This document shows, in pieces, positions 24,664 to 31,848 of a stretch of DNA of 40,594 bases. The stretch covers positions 1-40,594 of the forward strand of contig CALYAO010000066.1 of the NCBI GenBank assembly GCA_944393605.1, written 5' to 3'. The stretch comes from an uncultured Clostridia bacterium (GTDB lineage: Bacteria; Bacillota; Clostridia; UBA1381; UBA9506). Position 1 is the first letter of the stretch; every line of letters starts with the position of its first letter. Both the position numbers and the translations under genes were made by a program. The notes beneath the pieces are model-generated. The model was not told the DNA's origin. It ran no database searches and was given only the letters and a program-made list of their open reading frames with translations.

Positions 24664-25694
24664 GCAGGAAATATCCATTCTTCCAGCGGCACCTGCTTTC
24701 CCGTTCGCGCGGATGCATATAGGCCATCCACCAGGCGTACGCCGTCCAGGCCCTCCGAAAGGCCCGTATAGGAGCCACCTTCGCCCGCCAGCGCGCCATA
24801 AAACCCATCCAGCAGCACAAAGTGCCCCCCGCCCCAGTAGGGCTTGCCCGGCACCTCCGCAGAATTGCGCGCCACCTCGGTCAGATGCCCGTCCTGTATG
24901 ACATATAGCGCATCCCACGTGTACCGCAGCGCGGCATGCTCCAGCTGGATCTCCAAGTCAAAGGGCACGTTCGCACAGTACCCATTGGTCGCAAAAAAGT
25001 GCAGCAAGACGCCGTCTTTTCCATAGAGCGTCGCCTCGGCGGTGTCCTCCACCTCGATGACGCCCGAAAGGGTCCGGTTGGCCATGGTGGCTGTGATCGC
25101 CTCACACCGGCCGCCCAGGTATTCCAGCAGGTCCAGCAGGTGCACAGCCTGGTTGATCACCAGACCGCCGCCTTCGGTGGCCCACTTGCCCCGCCAATCC
25201 GCACTGGCGTAATACGCGGGCGTCCGCTGCCACGTGAGCGCGCCCTTGCCGCCCAACACCCTGCCATAGCGGCCGCTGTCAATCAGCTCTTTGGCCTTCA
25301 CCACACAGGGCGTATACCGATTTTGCAGCACCGCACACACCGAGACGCCCGTTTTGGCGATGGTCTCAGCCGCCGCCTGTGCCCGGGCAAGGTTCAGCGC
25401 AAAGGGCTTTTCCACCACCAGATGCTTTCCCGCCTGCGCGCATGCCACGGCCTGCGTATCATGCAGATAGTGCGGCGTACAGATGTGGACAACATCCACG
25501 TTTTCATCCGAAAGCACATCCGCAAGCGCATAAAACGCACGGCAGCCATACTTGCCCGCAAGCGCATCCGCCCGTTCGGGCAGGATATCGCAGACACCGT
25601 ACAGCGCAGCATGCGCACTTTTGGCCACCGCATCCGCATGCACCGGCCCGATGTTGCCGCAGCCGACTACCACCGCCCTCAGTTGTCCGCTCAT
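24660..25694 (-). CDS. Gfo/Idh/MocA family NAD(P)-dependent oxidoreductase (first of two)
   Basis: A 344-residue cytosolic sugar or polyol dehydrogenase. The N-terminal Rossmann domain has AVVVGCGNIG (GCGNIG at 11-16). The EKP motif with the likely catalytic Lys96 is at 95-97, and the C-terminal domain holds NQAVHLLDLL with His185. The family oxidises a ring hydroxyl of sugars, glycosides or inositols to a ketone. It is the last gene of a four-gene unit and ends inside the thi promoter. No substrate can be named. The ribosome binding site before ATG 25694 is only moderate (AAGGGG). Confidence 0.88.
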   Translation of the reverse strand: MSGQLRAVVVGCGNIGPVHADAVAKSAHAALYGVCDILPERADALAGKYGCRAFYALADVLSDENVDVVHICTPHYLHDTQAVACAQAGKHLVVEKPFALNLARAQAAAETIAKTGVSVCAVLQNRYTPCVVKAKELIDSGRYGRVLGGKGALTWQRTPAYYASADWRGKWATEGGGLVINQAVHLLDLLEYLGGRCEAITATMANRTLSGVIEVEDTAEATLYGKDGVLLHFFATNGYCANVPFDLEIQLEHAALRYTWDALYVIQDGHLTEVARNSAEVPGKPYWGGGHFVLLDGFYGALAGEGGSYTGLSEGLDGVRLVDGLYASARTGKQVPLEEWIFPA

Positions 25695-25721
25695 CCCCGC
25701 ACGCCCCTTTTTCTTCTATCA

Positions 25722-26474
25722 TTACAGAATGGTTTTCAGGTTCTCCAGGCTGGTCTGCAGGCAGTCAAACGGGTCACGACGGCACACGTCCTGCTCCACA
25801 AACGCGTATTTGATGCCCTGCCGCTCGCATTCATCCAAAATCGCCTGCCAGTTTAGATTGCCCTCCATGACCTCCGCCATGGCTGGTTCATGGTTTACAA
25901 TGGCATAGTCCTTCAAGTGCACCAGGTCCAGCCGGCCCTCCATTTTCTTCAGCCATGCCACGACGTCGCCGCCGCCATACTGAATCCAATAGGTATCCGC
26001 CATAACCGAAAAGCACTCCGAGTTGTCCAGCAGGATGTCCATGCCGATTTTGCCGTCAAAGCGCTCAAACTCAAACTGATGGTTGTGATAGGTGGTGCCC
26101 AGGCCCTCGGCTTTGAGCTGTTTGGCAATCCCGTCCAGCTCTTTGGCAAAGGAGAGGAACCCTTCCGCACTCGTCCGGTTCTCGTTTGGCATGGCCCCCA
26201 CACCTGCATGGGTGCAGCCCAGCGTATGGTGGTCTTCTACCACCTTACTCAGGTTGTTCTTCATGTCGTCAAACGGGATGTGGGTACAGATGAGAGAAAG
26301 CCCCGCATCGTCCGCCATCTTGCGCAGCTCCTTGGCATCCCCGATGGGCGCCCCCGAAAACTGTGCCGCCGTATACCCCATCTTGCGCACCTTTTGGAAG
26401 GTCTCTGCAATATCCTTTGGCGTCGTTAAGTAGTCCCGCAGCGTAAACAGCTGCGCACCGATGATTGGCCGCAT
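25722..26474 (-). CDS. Sugar phosphate isomerase/epimerase family TIM barrel (first of two)
   Basis: A 250-residue xylose-isomerase-like (AP endonuclease 2 fold) protein. Metal-site elements are visible in order: YHNHQFEF (about 130-137), MADTYW (Asp160), VHLKDY (His186) and, near the end, AFVEQD. Family members isomerise or epimerise sugars, dehydrate inosose (IolE), or cleave 3-keto-glycosides. ATG 26474 is preferred over ATG 26480 because GGAG is then seven bases away rather than one. It sits between the two dehydrogenase genes, with 21-27 bp gaps. Confidence 0.85.
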   Translation of the reverse strand: MRPIIGAQLFTLRDYLTTPKDIAETFQKVRKMGYTAAQFSGAPIGDAKELRKMADDAGLSLICTHIPFDDMKNNLSKVVEDHHTLGCTHAGVGAMPNENRTSAEGFLSFAKELDGIAKQLKAEGLGTTYHNHQFEFERFDGKIGMDILLDNSECFSVMADTYWIQYGGGDVVAWLKKMEGRLDLVHLKDYAIVNHEPAMAEVMEGNLNWQAILDECERQGIKYAFVEQDVCRRDPFDCLQTSLENLKTIL

Positions 26475-26495
26475 ATCCATTCTCCTCTCTCGTTG

Positions 26496-27650
26496 TTAGT
26501 GGGTGCCTTTGACGTCGCTGACTTTTTCTACCACCGTCTTTTTGATGGTGGAATGTTTGATCTTATCCTGCAAAATGGAATAGTACAGGTCTTCATCCAG
26601 GTTTCCCGGCTCCACCCAGCTGTCCGTCCATGCCGACAGGTGGATGGCGTTGGAGATGGACAGCCCGCCGATGCCTTCCTCGCCGGGTGCCAGCAGGGAA
26701 GAGCCTGTCTCAATCGCCTTCACGAAGTCCTTCATGATGCCCTCGTGCTGCTCATTTGGGCCTTCCGCCGGCACTTCACAACGCCAGGTGTCAATGTGCC
26801 CAAACGGAACGTCGTTGTGTGCATTGTATTCCCGCTCGTCCTCCTCGGTGCGGTCAAACAGAATCTTGTTGTTTTCCACCACCAGGCGGCCCCGCGTACC
26901 CGAGATCTCCAGGCGGTTGGTCCCCGGCACCTCGGCAGTACAGGTGACAAACAGGCCGCTCGCACCGTTTTCATACTCCATGTATGCGGTCACGTCATCC
27001 TCCACCTCAATGTCATAGTGCTTGCCAAAGCCCACGAAGGAACGCAGCTTTTTCGGCATCCCCAGAATCCACCACCACAGGTCCAGCTGATGGGGGCACT
27101 GGTTGATGAGCACGCCGCCGCCCTCACCTTCCCAGGTGGAACGCCATCCGCCCGAATTGTGGTAGGCCTGCGGGCGGTACCAGTTGGTGATGATCCAGAT
27201 TGCGCGCTTGATGGTGCCCAGCTCCCCGCTCTGCACCAGCTTACGTACCTTCTGATACACCGGGTTGGTACGCTGATTGTACATGATGCCAAACACCTTG
27301 CCGCTCTTCTTTGCGACCTCGTTCATCTCGCGCACCTGCTTGGTATACACACCGGCGGGCTTCTCAATCAGGGCATGCACGCCGTTCTCCAGCGCACAGA
27401 TGGCAATGGGGGGATGGTCATAGTGCGGCGTTGCGATCATAACCGCATCCACTTCCCCGCTTTTGATGAGCGCTTCTGCATTGTCAAACTGCTTGACCTC
27501 ACCATACCCGTTCTCGCCCATCCATGCCAACCGGTCCGCCCGGATATCGCACACCGCCGTTAAGACCGCGCCGTCAATTTTACCGTCCATCAGATGTTCC
27601 ACATGGGCGCGCCCCATATTCCCCACACCGATGACACCCATCCGTACCAT
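26496..27650 (-). CDS. Gfo/Idh/MocA family NAD(P)-dependent oxidoreductase (second)
   Basis: A 384-residue dehydrogenase clearly distinct from the other copy. Rossmann motif GVIGVGNMGRAH lies at 5-16, EKP at 96-98 (Lys97), and LINQCPHQLDLWWW with His187 in the substrate domain. GGGWRSTWEGEGGG-like glycine-rich sequence lines the active site. Its ATG overlaps the TAA of the preceding gene by one base, indicating translational coupling with that isomerase-like gene. AGGAGG lies about ten bases upstream. Confidence 0.9.
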   Translation of the reverse strand: MVRMGVIGVGNMGRAHVEHLMDGKIDGAVLTAVCDIRADRLAWMGENGYGEVKQFDNAEALIKSGEVDAVMIATPHYDHPPIAICALENGVHALIEKPAGVYTKQVREMNEVAKKSGKVFGIMYNQRTNPVYQKVRKLVQSGELGTIKRAIWIITNWYRPQAYHNSGGWRSTWEGEGGGVLINQCPHQLDLWWWILGMPKKLRSFVGFGKHYDIEVEDDVTAYMEYENGASGLFVTCTAEVPGTNRLEISGTRGRLVVENNKILFDRTEEDEREYNAHNDVPFGHIDTWRCEVPAEGPNEQHEGIMKDFVKAIETGSSLLAPGEEGIGGLSISNAIHLSAWTDSWVEPGNLDEDLYYSILQDKIKHSTIKKTVVEKVSDVKGTH

Positions 27651-28504
27651 TATGCATCAACCTCCTGTAATATCTTGCGCAGCGCATCCGCCGCGACCGA
27701 AAACGTCTTGATTCCGCCCTCCGGCAGGTCGGCGAGCGCCCCATCCAGCTCCAGCGCCGCAAACCCCGTAAAATTCCCCAGGTGAGGCTCCAGCGAAGCA
27801 AAGCCCGAAAACCCGCTCTCTTTGAGCGCCGCCAGCAGTTCCTTCACGTGCCCTTCGCCTTGGCCTGCCGGCACAACAGTGCCATCTGCCGTCGCATCCT
27901 TGATGTGAACATATTCAATATAAGGCCGAAGCAGCTCATAGGCATGGGGGAAGGGTGCAACCCCACACTGCACAAAGTTGGCCGGGTCAAACGTCGCCCG
28001 AAGCCCGTCGCTGCCAATGCTCTCCAGAATATCGCGGCACCGTTCAGCCGTATCCCCGTAAATCTCCTTCTCATTCTCATGCAGCAAGGTGATCCCGCTG
28101 CCCTTTGCCGCCGCCACCAGCCGCTCCATGCGGCGCAGGACCTCGTCCCGATAGGCAGACGCATCCTCTCCGGCGGGGATAAAGAAGCTAAACAGCCGGA
28201 TATACGGCGCTTCCAGCACCTTGGCAATCTCCAAGACGTTTTGGAACAACGCCAAGTGCGCGTCCATGTCCTCTAAAATCCCAATTTTCCCGATGGGAGA
28301 CCCAATGGCAGACACAGAGATGCCGCCCGCATCCAGTTTTTGTTTGATGGCCTTGGCCTCCTCCGGGCTGTATTCCGAGATGTTTCTGCCATCCACACCC
28401 CGCACCTCAATGTGCCCAATGTCCAGATCCTTGAGGCCGCGAATCTGCGCGTCCAGCGACGCATCCATTTCATCTGCAAACCCCGATAGGAAAAAGCTAC
28501 CCAT
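27650..28504 (-). CDS. Sugar phosphate isomerase/epimerase family TIM barrel (second)
   Basis: First gene of the operon: 284 residues, xylose-isomerase-like fold. Metal-site motifs are LLHENEKEIYGD, ATFDPANF, YVHIKDA and FASLEPHL, placing Glu, Asp, His and Glu ligands as in the family. It is only distantly like the other TIM barrel of the unit. ATG 28504 is chosen because GGGGAGG is six bases away; ATG 28510 would touch it. The promoter faces an AraC regulator gene. Confidence 0.87.
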   Translation of the reverse strand: MGSFFLSGFADEMDASLDAQIRGLKDLDIGHIEVRGVDGRNISEYSPEEAKAIKQKLDAGGISVSAIGSPIGKIGILEDMDAHLALFQNVLEIAKVLEAPYIRLFSFFIPAGEDASAYRDEVLRRMERLVAAAKGSGITLLHENEKEIYGDTAERCRDILESIGSDGLRATFDPANFVQCGVAPFPHAYELLRPYIEYVHIKDATADGTVVPAGQGEGHVKELLAALKESGFSGFASLEPHLGNFTGFAALELDGALADLPEGGIKTFSVAADALRKILQEVDA

Positions 28505-28541
28505 ATGCATCCTCCCCTTCTCTATGGTACGATCTGCCTCT

Positions 28542-28570
28542 ACTATACGACAGATATTTTGCCATGTCTT
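28542..28570 (-). promoter_or_regulatory. Promoter of the isomerase/dehydrogenase operon
   Basis: Minus strand reads AAGACA (28570-28565), a 17-bp spacer and TATAGT (28547-28542). Confidence 0.6.
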
Positions 28571-28602
28571 TGAATTTTTTGCTTTCTTTCTTGCAAATCT
28601 TG

Positions 28603-28611
28603 TGGTATACT
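28603..28611 (+). promoter_or_regulatory. Extended -10 promoter of the araC-type regulator gene
   Basis: TG-G-TATACT (28603-28611) is an extended -10; the -35 region is weak. It lies about 30 bp before the start codon. Confidence 0.55.
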
Positions 28612-28639
28612 GATATCACCATAGAAAGAAGGGATGCAT

Positions 28640-29482
28640 ATGCAAGAACAGGCTTACCGCAATGAGGATGGTTCCCTTTCTGTCACCCGTTCCACCACAC
28701 AGCACACCGATTATACGCCCTTTCCCTTTCACAGCCACATCAGCTGTGAAATCTATCTATTGCGCAGTGAATCGGCGCTTTTTCGCGTGGAAGGTACGTT
28801 ATACCCCATCCGCGCGGGGGACATCCTGCTCTTTAACAACCGAGAGTTTCATAATGTCACCTTCGATCTGACCAAGCCCTATGCGCGAACCACCGTTCAA
28901 GTACGGGCGGATGCGCTCGCAGGCCTGCCCCAGACAGGCTATGATCTATTTGCAGGGTTTGAGCGCCGCAAGCCGGGTGTCGGCAACCACATACCCGCCC
29001 AAACCGCGCAGGACAGCGGGATCACCGCCCTCATCGAGGAACTGGAATCCGCCGCATTCACTGCCCGCGCCGGCCGAGACCTCCTCACGCTTGCCTCCCT
29101 CATCCGTCTGCTCATGGGGATCAACGACGTCGTCGCCCAGTCGGACGTCCCCCTACAGCCGGCACAGCGCAACCAAAAGGTGGCAGAAATCCTGCAATAT
29201 ATCAATGCCAACCTCGCGGAAGACCTGAGTCTTTCTGCCCTTGAAAAGCGGTTTTACATGAGCCGCTATCACCTGTCCCACATCTTCAAGGACGCGACGG
29301 GGTTTTCGGTCAGCCAGTATGTCACCAACAAGCGCGTCAAGCATGCGGAAGACCTCATAACGCGGGGCAGCAGCACGCTGGATGCATGCATTGCGTCGGG
29401 CTTTGGGGACTATTCCAATTTTTATAAGACCTTCAAACGCCTCACCGGGCACACGCCCAAAGCCTCCAAACGGGACCGCTGA
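28640..29482 (+). CDS. AraC-family transcriptional regulator with N-terminal cupin domain
   Basis: A 280-residue regulator. The N-terminal half (about 20-110) is a sugar-sensing cupin-like domain: FHSHISCEIYLL, then YPIRAGDILLFNNREFHNV. The C-terminal domain (about 180-280) has the two helix-turn-helix units: LSLSALEKRFYMSRYHLSHIFKDATG, then IASGFGDYSNFYKTFKRLTGHTPK, the latter being the AraC signature. ATG 28640 lies six bases after GAAGGG. It is transcribed away from the dehydrogenase/isomerase operon and is its most likely activator. Confidence 0.92.
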   Translation: MQEQAYRNEDGSLSVTRSTTQHTDYTPFPFHSHISCEIYLLRSESALFRVEGTLYPIRAGDILLFNNREFHNVTFDLTKPYARTTVQVRADALAGLPQTGYDLFAGFERRKPGVGNHIPAQTAQDSGITALIEELESAAFTARAGRDLLTLASLIRLLMGINDVVAQSDVPLQPAQRNQKVAEILQYINANLAEDLSLSALEKRFYMSRYHLSHIFKDATGFSVSQYVTNKRVKHAEDLITRGSSTLDACIASGFGDYSNFYKTFKRLTGHTPKASKRDR

Positions 29483-29487
29483 ACCGC

Positions 29488-29524
29488 ATAAAAAAAGAAC
29501 GGCAAACCGCCGTTCTTTTTTTAT
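29488..29524. terminator. Bidirectional terminator between the AraC regulator and the SDR gene
   Basis: AAAAAAAGAACGGC, loop AAACC, GCCGTTCTTTTTTT. It serves the plus-strand regulator gene and the minus-strand dehydrogenase gene, whose stop codon lies inside the T-rich arm. Confidence 0.92.
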
Positions 29525-30264
29525 GTTTTTCGCTTTTGCATGTGCCATGCCAGCCGCGCGAGCAGCTTCTCGGACAAAAATCGCTCCGCAAACCGAACCA
29601 ACTTCATCTGGACGCCTGGGATGATGACCAGCTTACCCGCAAACAGCTTCTTGACCGCATAGGCAGCCACCTTGCGGCTTTCCAGCCCCTTCACCGAAAA
29701 TTTGACATCCGCCACCTCATCAAACTCCGTCCGCACAGGTCCGGGGCACAGCACAGACACCTGCACACCGCCGCCCGCCCGGCGCATCTCCTCATACACC
29801 GCCTCAGAAAGCCGCAGCACATAGGCCTTGGAGGCATAGTAGGCCGCGAGCAGCGGACCGGGCGCAAAGGCCGCGGAGGATGCGACATTTAAGATGTATC
29901 CGCTGCCCCGTGCGGCAAATTCCTTGGCATACAGCTTGGTCAGGATGTGCAGCGCACGGACATTGACGTCCAGCAACGATAGCTCCCGCGCAAGGTCGGT
30001 CTCCACAAAGGGGCCGAACAGCCCAAGCCCCGCATTGTTCACCACAATATCCACGTCCCGCGCGCGTTCAAACAGCGCATGACAGGCCGCCTCGTCCGCC
30101 AGGTCTGCGCCCACAACCTCCACCGCCACGGGCAGTTCCCGCGCCAGCGCCTCCATCCGTTCCACCCGCCGCGCCGCCAGCACGAGGTCAATCCCCCGCG
30201 CTGCCAGCTCCCGCGCGATGTCCCGCCCGATGCCCGAGCTCGCGCCCGTGATGAGTGCTTTCAT
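29521..30264 (-). CDS. Short-chain dehydrogenase/reductase family protein
   Basis: A 247-residue classical SDR: TGASSGIG (NADP-type cofactor loop) near residue 8, NNAG at about 82-85, Ser in VASSAA and the catalytic YYASK, with PGPVRTEF after it. The long C-terminus (KKLFAGKLVIIPGVQMKLVRFAERFLSEKLLARL) resembles the DltE/YqjQ-like group that acts on lipid or ketone substrates. The substrate is unknown. GGAGGG before ATG 30264 fixes the start; the preceding methyltransferase gene ends 14 bp upstream, so the two are co-transcribed. Confidence 0.87.
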   Translation of the reverse strand: MKALITGASSGIGRDIARELAARGIDLVLAARRVERMEALARELPVAVEVVGADLADEAACHALFERARDVDIVVNNAGLGLFGPFVETDLARELSLLDVNVRALHILTKLYAKEFAARGSGYILNVASSAAFAPGPLLAAYYASKAYVLRLSEAVYEEMRRAGGGVQVSVLCPGPVRTEFDEVADVKFSVKGLESRKVAAYAVKKLFAGKLVIIPGVQMKLVRFAERFLSEKLLARLAWHMQKRKT

Positions 30265-30278
30265 GCCGCCCTCCTTTG

Positions 30279-31616
30279 TCATATCCGCACAAATGTGCGT
30301 TCACTTGCGCCATCCATGCCGCTGTCTGTCACCACATCCCGTACGCCGCATGCATCCGCCAATGTCCGCACTGTCTCCCGGTCCAGGGCGCTGTCCACCC
30401 ACACCGCCGCACCATATTTGGCTGCAACAGGCAAACTGGCTTCCAGCTGCGCCATGTCCGCAACCGGGCCCGCCATGGCCCGGCCGCTTACCGCACGCAG
30501 GCCCGCATCCAGCACCGCAGGCGCCGCCGCATCCAGCACAAGCGGCAGCCGAACCGCCGCCTGCAGGGCACACCCCGCCGAAGCAAATCCGTCTGCATCC
30601 GCCCCGTCGGCCGCCAGCACCAACAGCTCCGCGCCCTCATCCATGCGGTCATACGCCAGGTCGATGAGGTCATCCGCGTCCACGCCCGCAACGTCCATCC
30701 GCGCACCTACCACGTGGATGTCCGAAAGCAGAACGGCCTCCGTCGCGGTACACAGCGCTGCAGGGGGTGTCGCCGCACGTGCCGCAGGGGACAGACCTGC
30801 GAGTTTTTCGGACAGCGCCTGTATATGGGCCGGCTCCGTCCCGCAGCATCCGCCAAGATAGGTCACACCCAACCCCGGAAACCGCGCCATCTGCTCCGCA
30901 AATTGGTCGGGCCCGATGTCATATGCACCTGTCTCAGGATGGGGCATGCCTGCATTGGCCTTGACGATGAGAGGCAGCGAGGTCCACCTTGCCAGTTCCT
31001 CCACGATGGGATACAGCCCCTCGGGCCCCATGGAGCAATTCACCCCAACGGCTTGTACCCCCATCCCATCCAGCATGACGCCCAGCGCCGCCACGGGGCA
31101 CCCCGTAAAGGTGCGTCCGCCCGCCTCAAAGGTCATGGTGACCAGGATGGGCAATGTGCTGTTTTCTTTGGCGGCCAAGACCGCCGCCTTGACCTCATAG
31201 GGGTCGGACATGGTCTCGATGGCGATGAGATCGGCGCCCGCAGTCACACCAGCCCGCACCATCTCCGCAAACATGTCATAGGCCTCCCCAAAGGTCAGCT
31301 CCCCCATGGGCGCCAAAAGCGCCCCGGTGGGACCGATGTCCAGCGCGACCCGGGCGCCGCCCGCCGCCTTGGCCGCATGGATCCCGGCTGTCACTGCGTC
31401 TGCGACCGACATGCCGCTGCCCGCCAGCTTGCGGGCATTCGCCCCGAAGGTATTGGCATACACGATCTCCGCGCCCGCCGCATGGTAGGCACGGTGGATC
31501 TCCGTCACCACCGCAGGCTGCTCCATCGACATGCGCTCGGGATGCTCCCCCGGAGCCAATCCCTGCTTTTGCAGCATGGTTCCCATACCACCGTCTAAAA
31601 TGGTAAATTCTTTCAT
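30279..31616 (-). CDS. Homocysteine S-methyltransferase family protein with degenerate pterin-binding module
   Basis: Residues 1-285 form a complete homocysteine-binding, zinc-dependent methyltransferase barrel like the N-terminus of MetH: ILDGGMGTMLQ, YANTFGAN, and Zn ligands Cys194 (GVNCSMGP), Cys257 and Cys258 (GGCCGT). Residues about 296-410 still align in pattern with the methyltetrahydrofolate-binding domain (ADDLIDLAYDRMDEGAELL, LPLVLDAAAPAVLDAGLRA, AAKYGAAVW). Its hallmarks are changed: GERINPTG reads GARMDVAG and ILDVN reads LLVLA. The protein then stops, at 445 residues rather than about 790 or more. The B12-binding domain is absent. The homocysteine module may work with another methyl donor or partner. 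The ATG at 31616 has a weak GGCGG ribosome binding site. Confidence 0.8.
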   Translation of the reverse strand: MKEFTILDGGMGTMLQKQGLAPGEHPERMSMEQPAVVTEIHRAYHAAGAEIVYANTFGANARKLAGSGMSVADAVTAGIHAAKAAGGARVALDIGPTGALLAPMGELTFGEAYDMFAEMVRAGVTAGADLIAIETMSDPYEVKAAVLAAKENSTLPILVTMTFEAGGRTFTGCPVAALGVMLDGMGVQAVGVNCSMGPEGLYPIVEELARWTSLPLIVKANAGMPHPETGAYDIGPDQFAEQMARFPGLGVTYLGGCCGTEPAHIQALSEKLAGLSPAARAATPPAALCTATEAVLLSDIHVVGARMDVAGVDADDLIDLAYDRMDEGAELLVLAADGADADGFASAGCALQAAVRLPLVLDAAAPAVLDAGLRAVSGRAMAGPVADMAQLEASLPVAAKYGAAVWVDSALDRETVRTLADACGVRDVVTDSGMDGASERTFVRI

Positions 31617-31673
31617 CCGTTCCGCCGCCTTTCGTTTGCGCCCGCCACCCGGCGGCAACGCCACTTTTGTCTT

Positions 31674-31702
31674 ATTATACCCCGCGCCCCGCCTCGATGC
31701 AA
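31674..31702 (-). promoter_or_regulatory. Promoter of the homocysteine methyltransferase-SDR unit
   Basis: Minus strand reads TTGCAT (31702-31697), a 17-bp spacer and TATAAT (31679-31674). Confidence 0.7.
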
Positions 31703-31731
31703 GCCTTTTTCACAGCACCCACAAAAAAACA

Positions 31732-31760
31732 TTGCGCCGCCGCTCCCCATATGGTATACT
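31732..31760 (+). promoter_or_regulatory. Promoter of the TIGR03960 radical SAM gene
   Basis: TTGCGC (31732-31737), a 17-bp spacer and TATACT (31755-31760) with an extended TG at 31752-31753. It is divergent from the methyltransferase promoter 30 bp away. Confidence 0.65.
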
Positions 31761-31848
31761 ATTGTAAGAGAAAATCGTCGATTTGTGAGGCAAGGAGATG
31801 CCCTGCCTCCTTTTCTTGTGCCAACAGACAGCAATACGGGAGGTTACC

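Larger units (their letters stand above)
28517..28631. promoter_or_regulatory. Inverted repeats flanking the divergent sugar-operon/araC promoters
   Basis: CTTC-TCTATGGT (28517-28528) and ACCATAGA-AA-GAAG (28618-28631) are inverted copies about 90 bp apart, each at the 5' end of one divergent transcript. AraC-type regulators often bind two such sites. The right copy overlaps the araC ribosome binding region, so part of the match may be chance. Confidence 0.35.

Noticed and set aside
30255-31598. 447-codon plus-strand open frame opposite the homocysteine methyltransferase gene
   Set aside because: Antisense shadow; the minus-strand frame has zinc ligands and a promoter.
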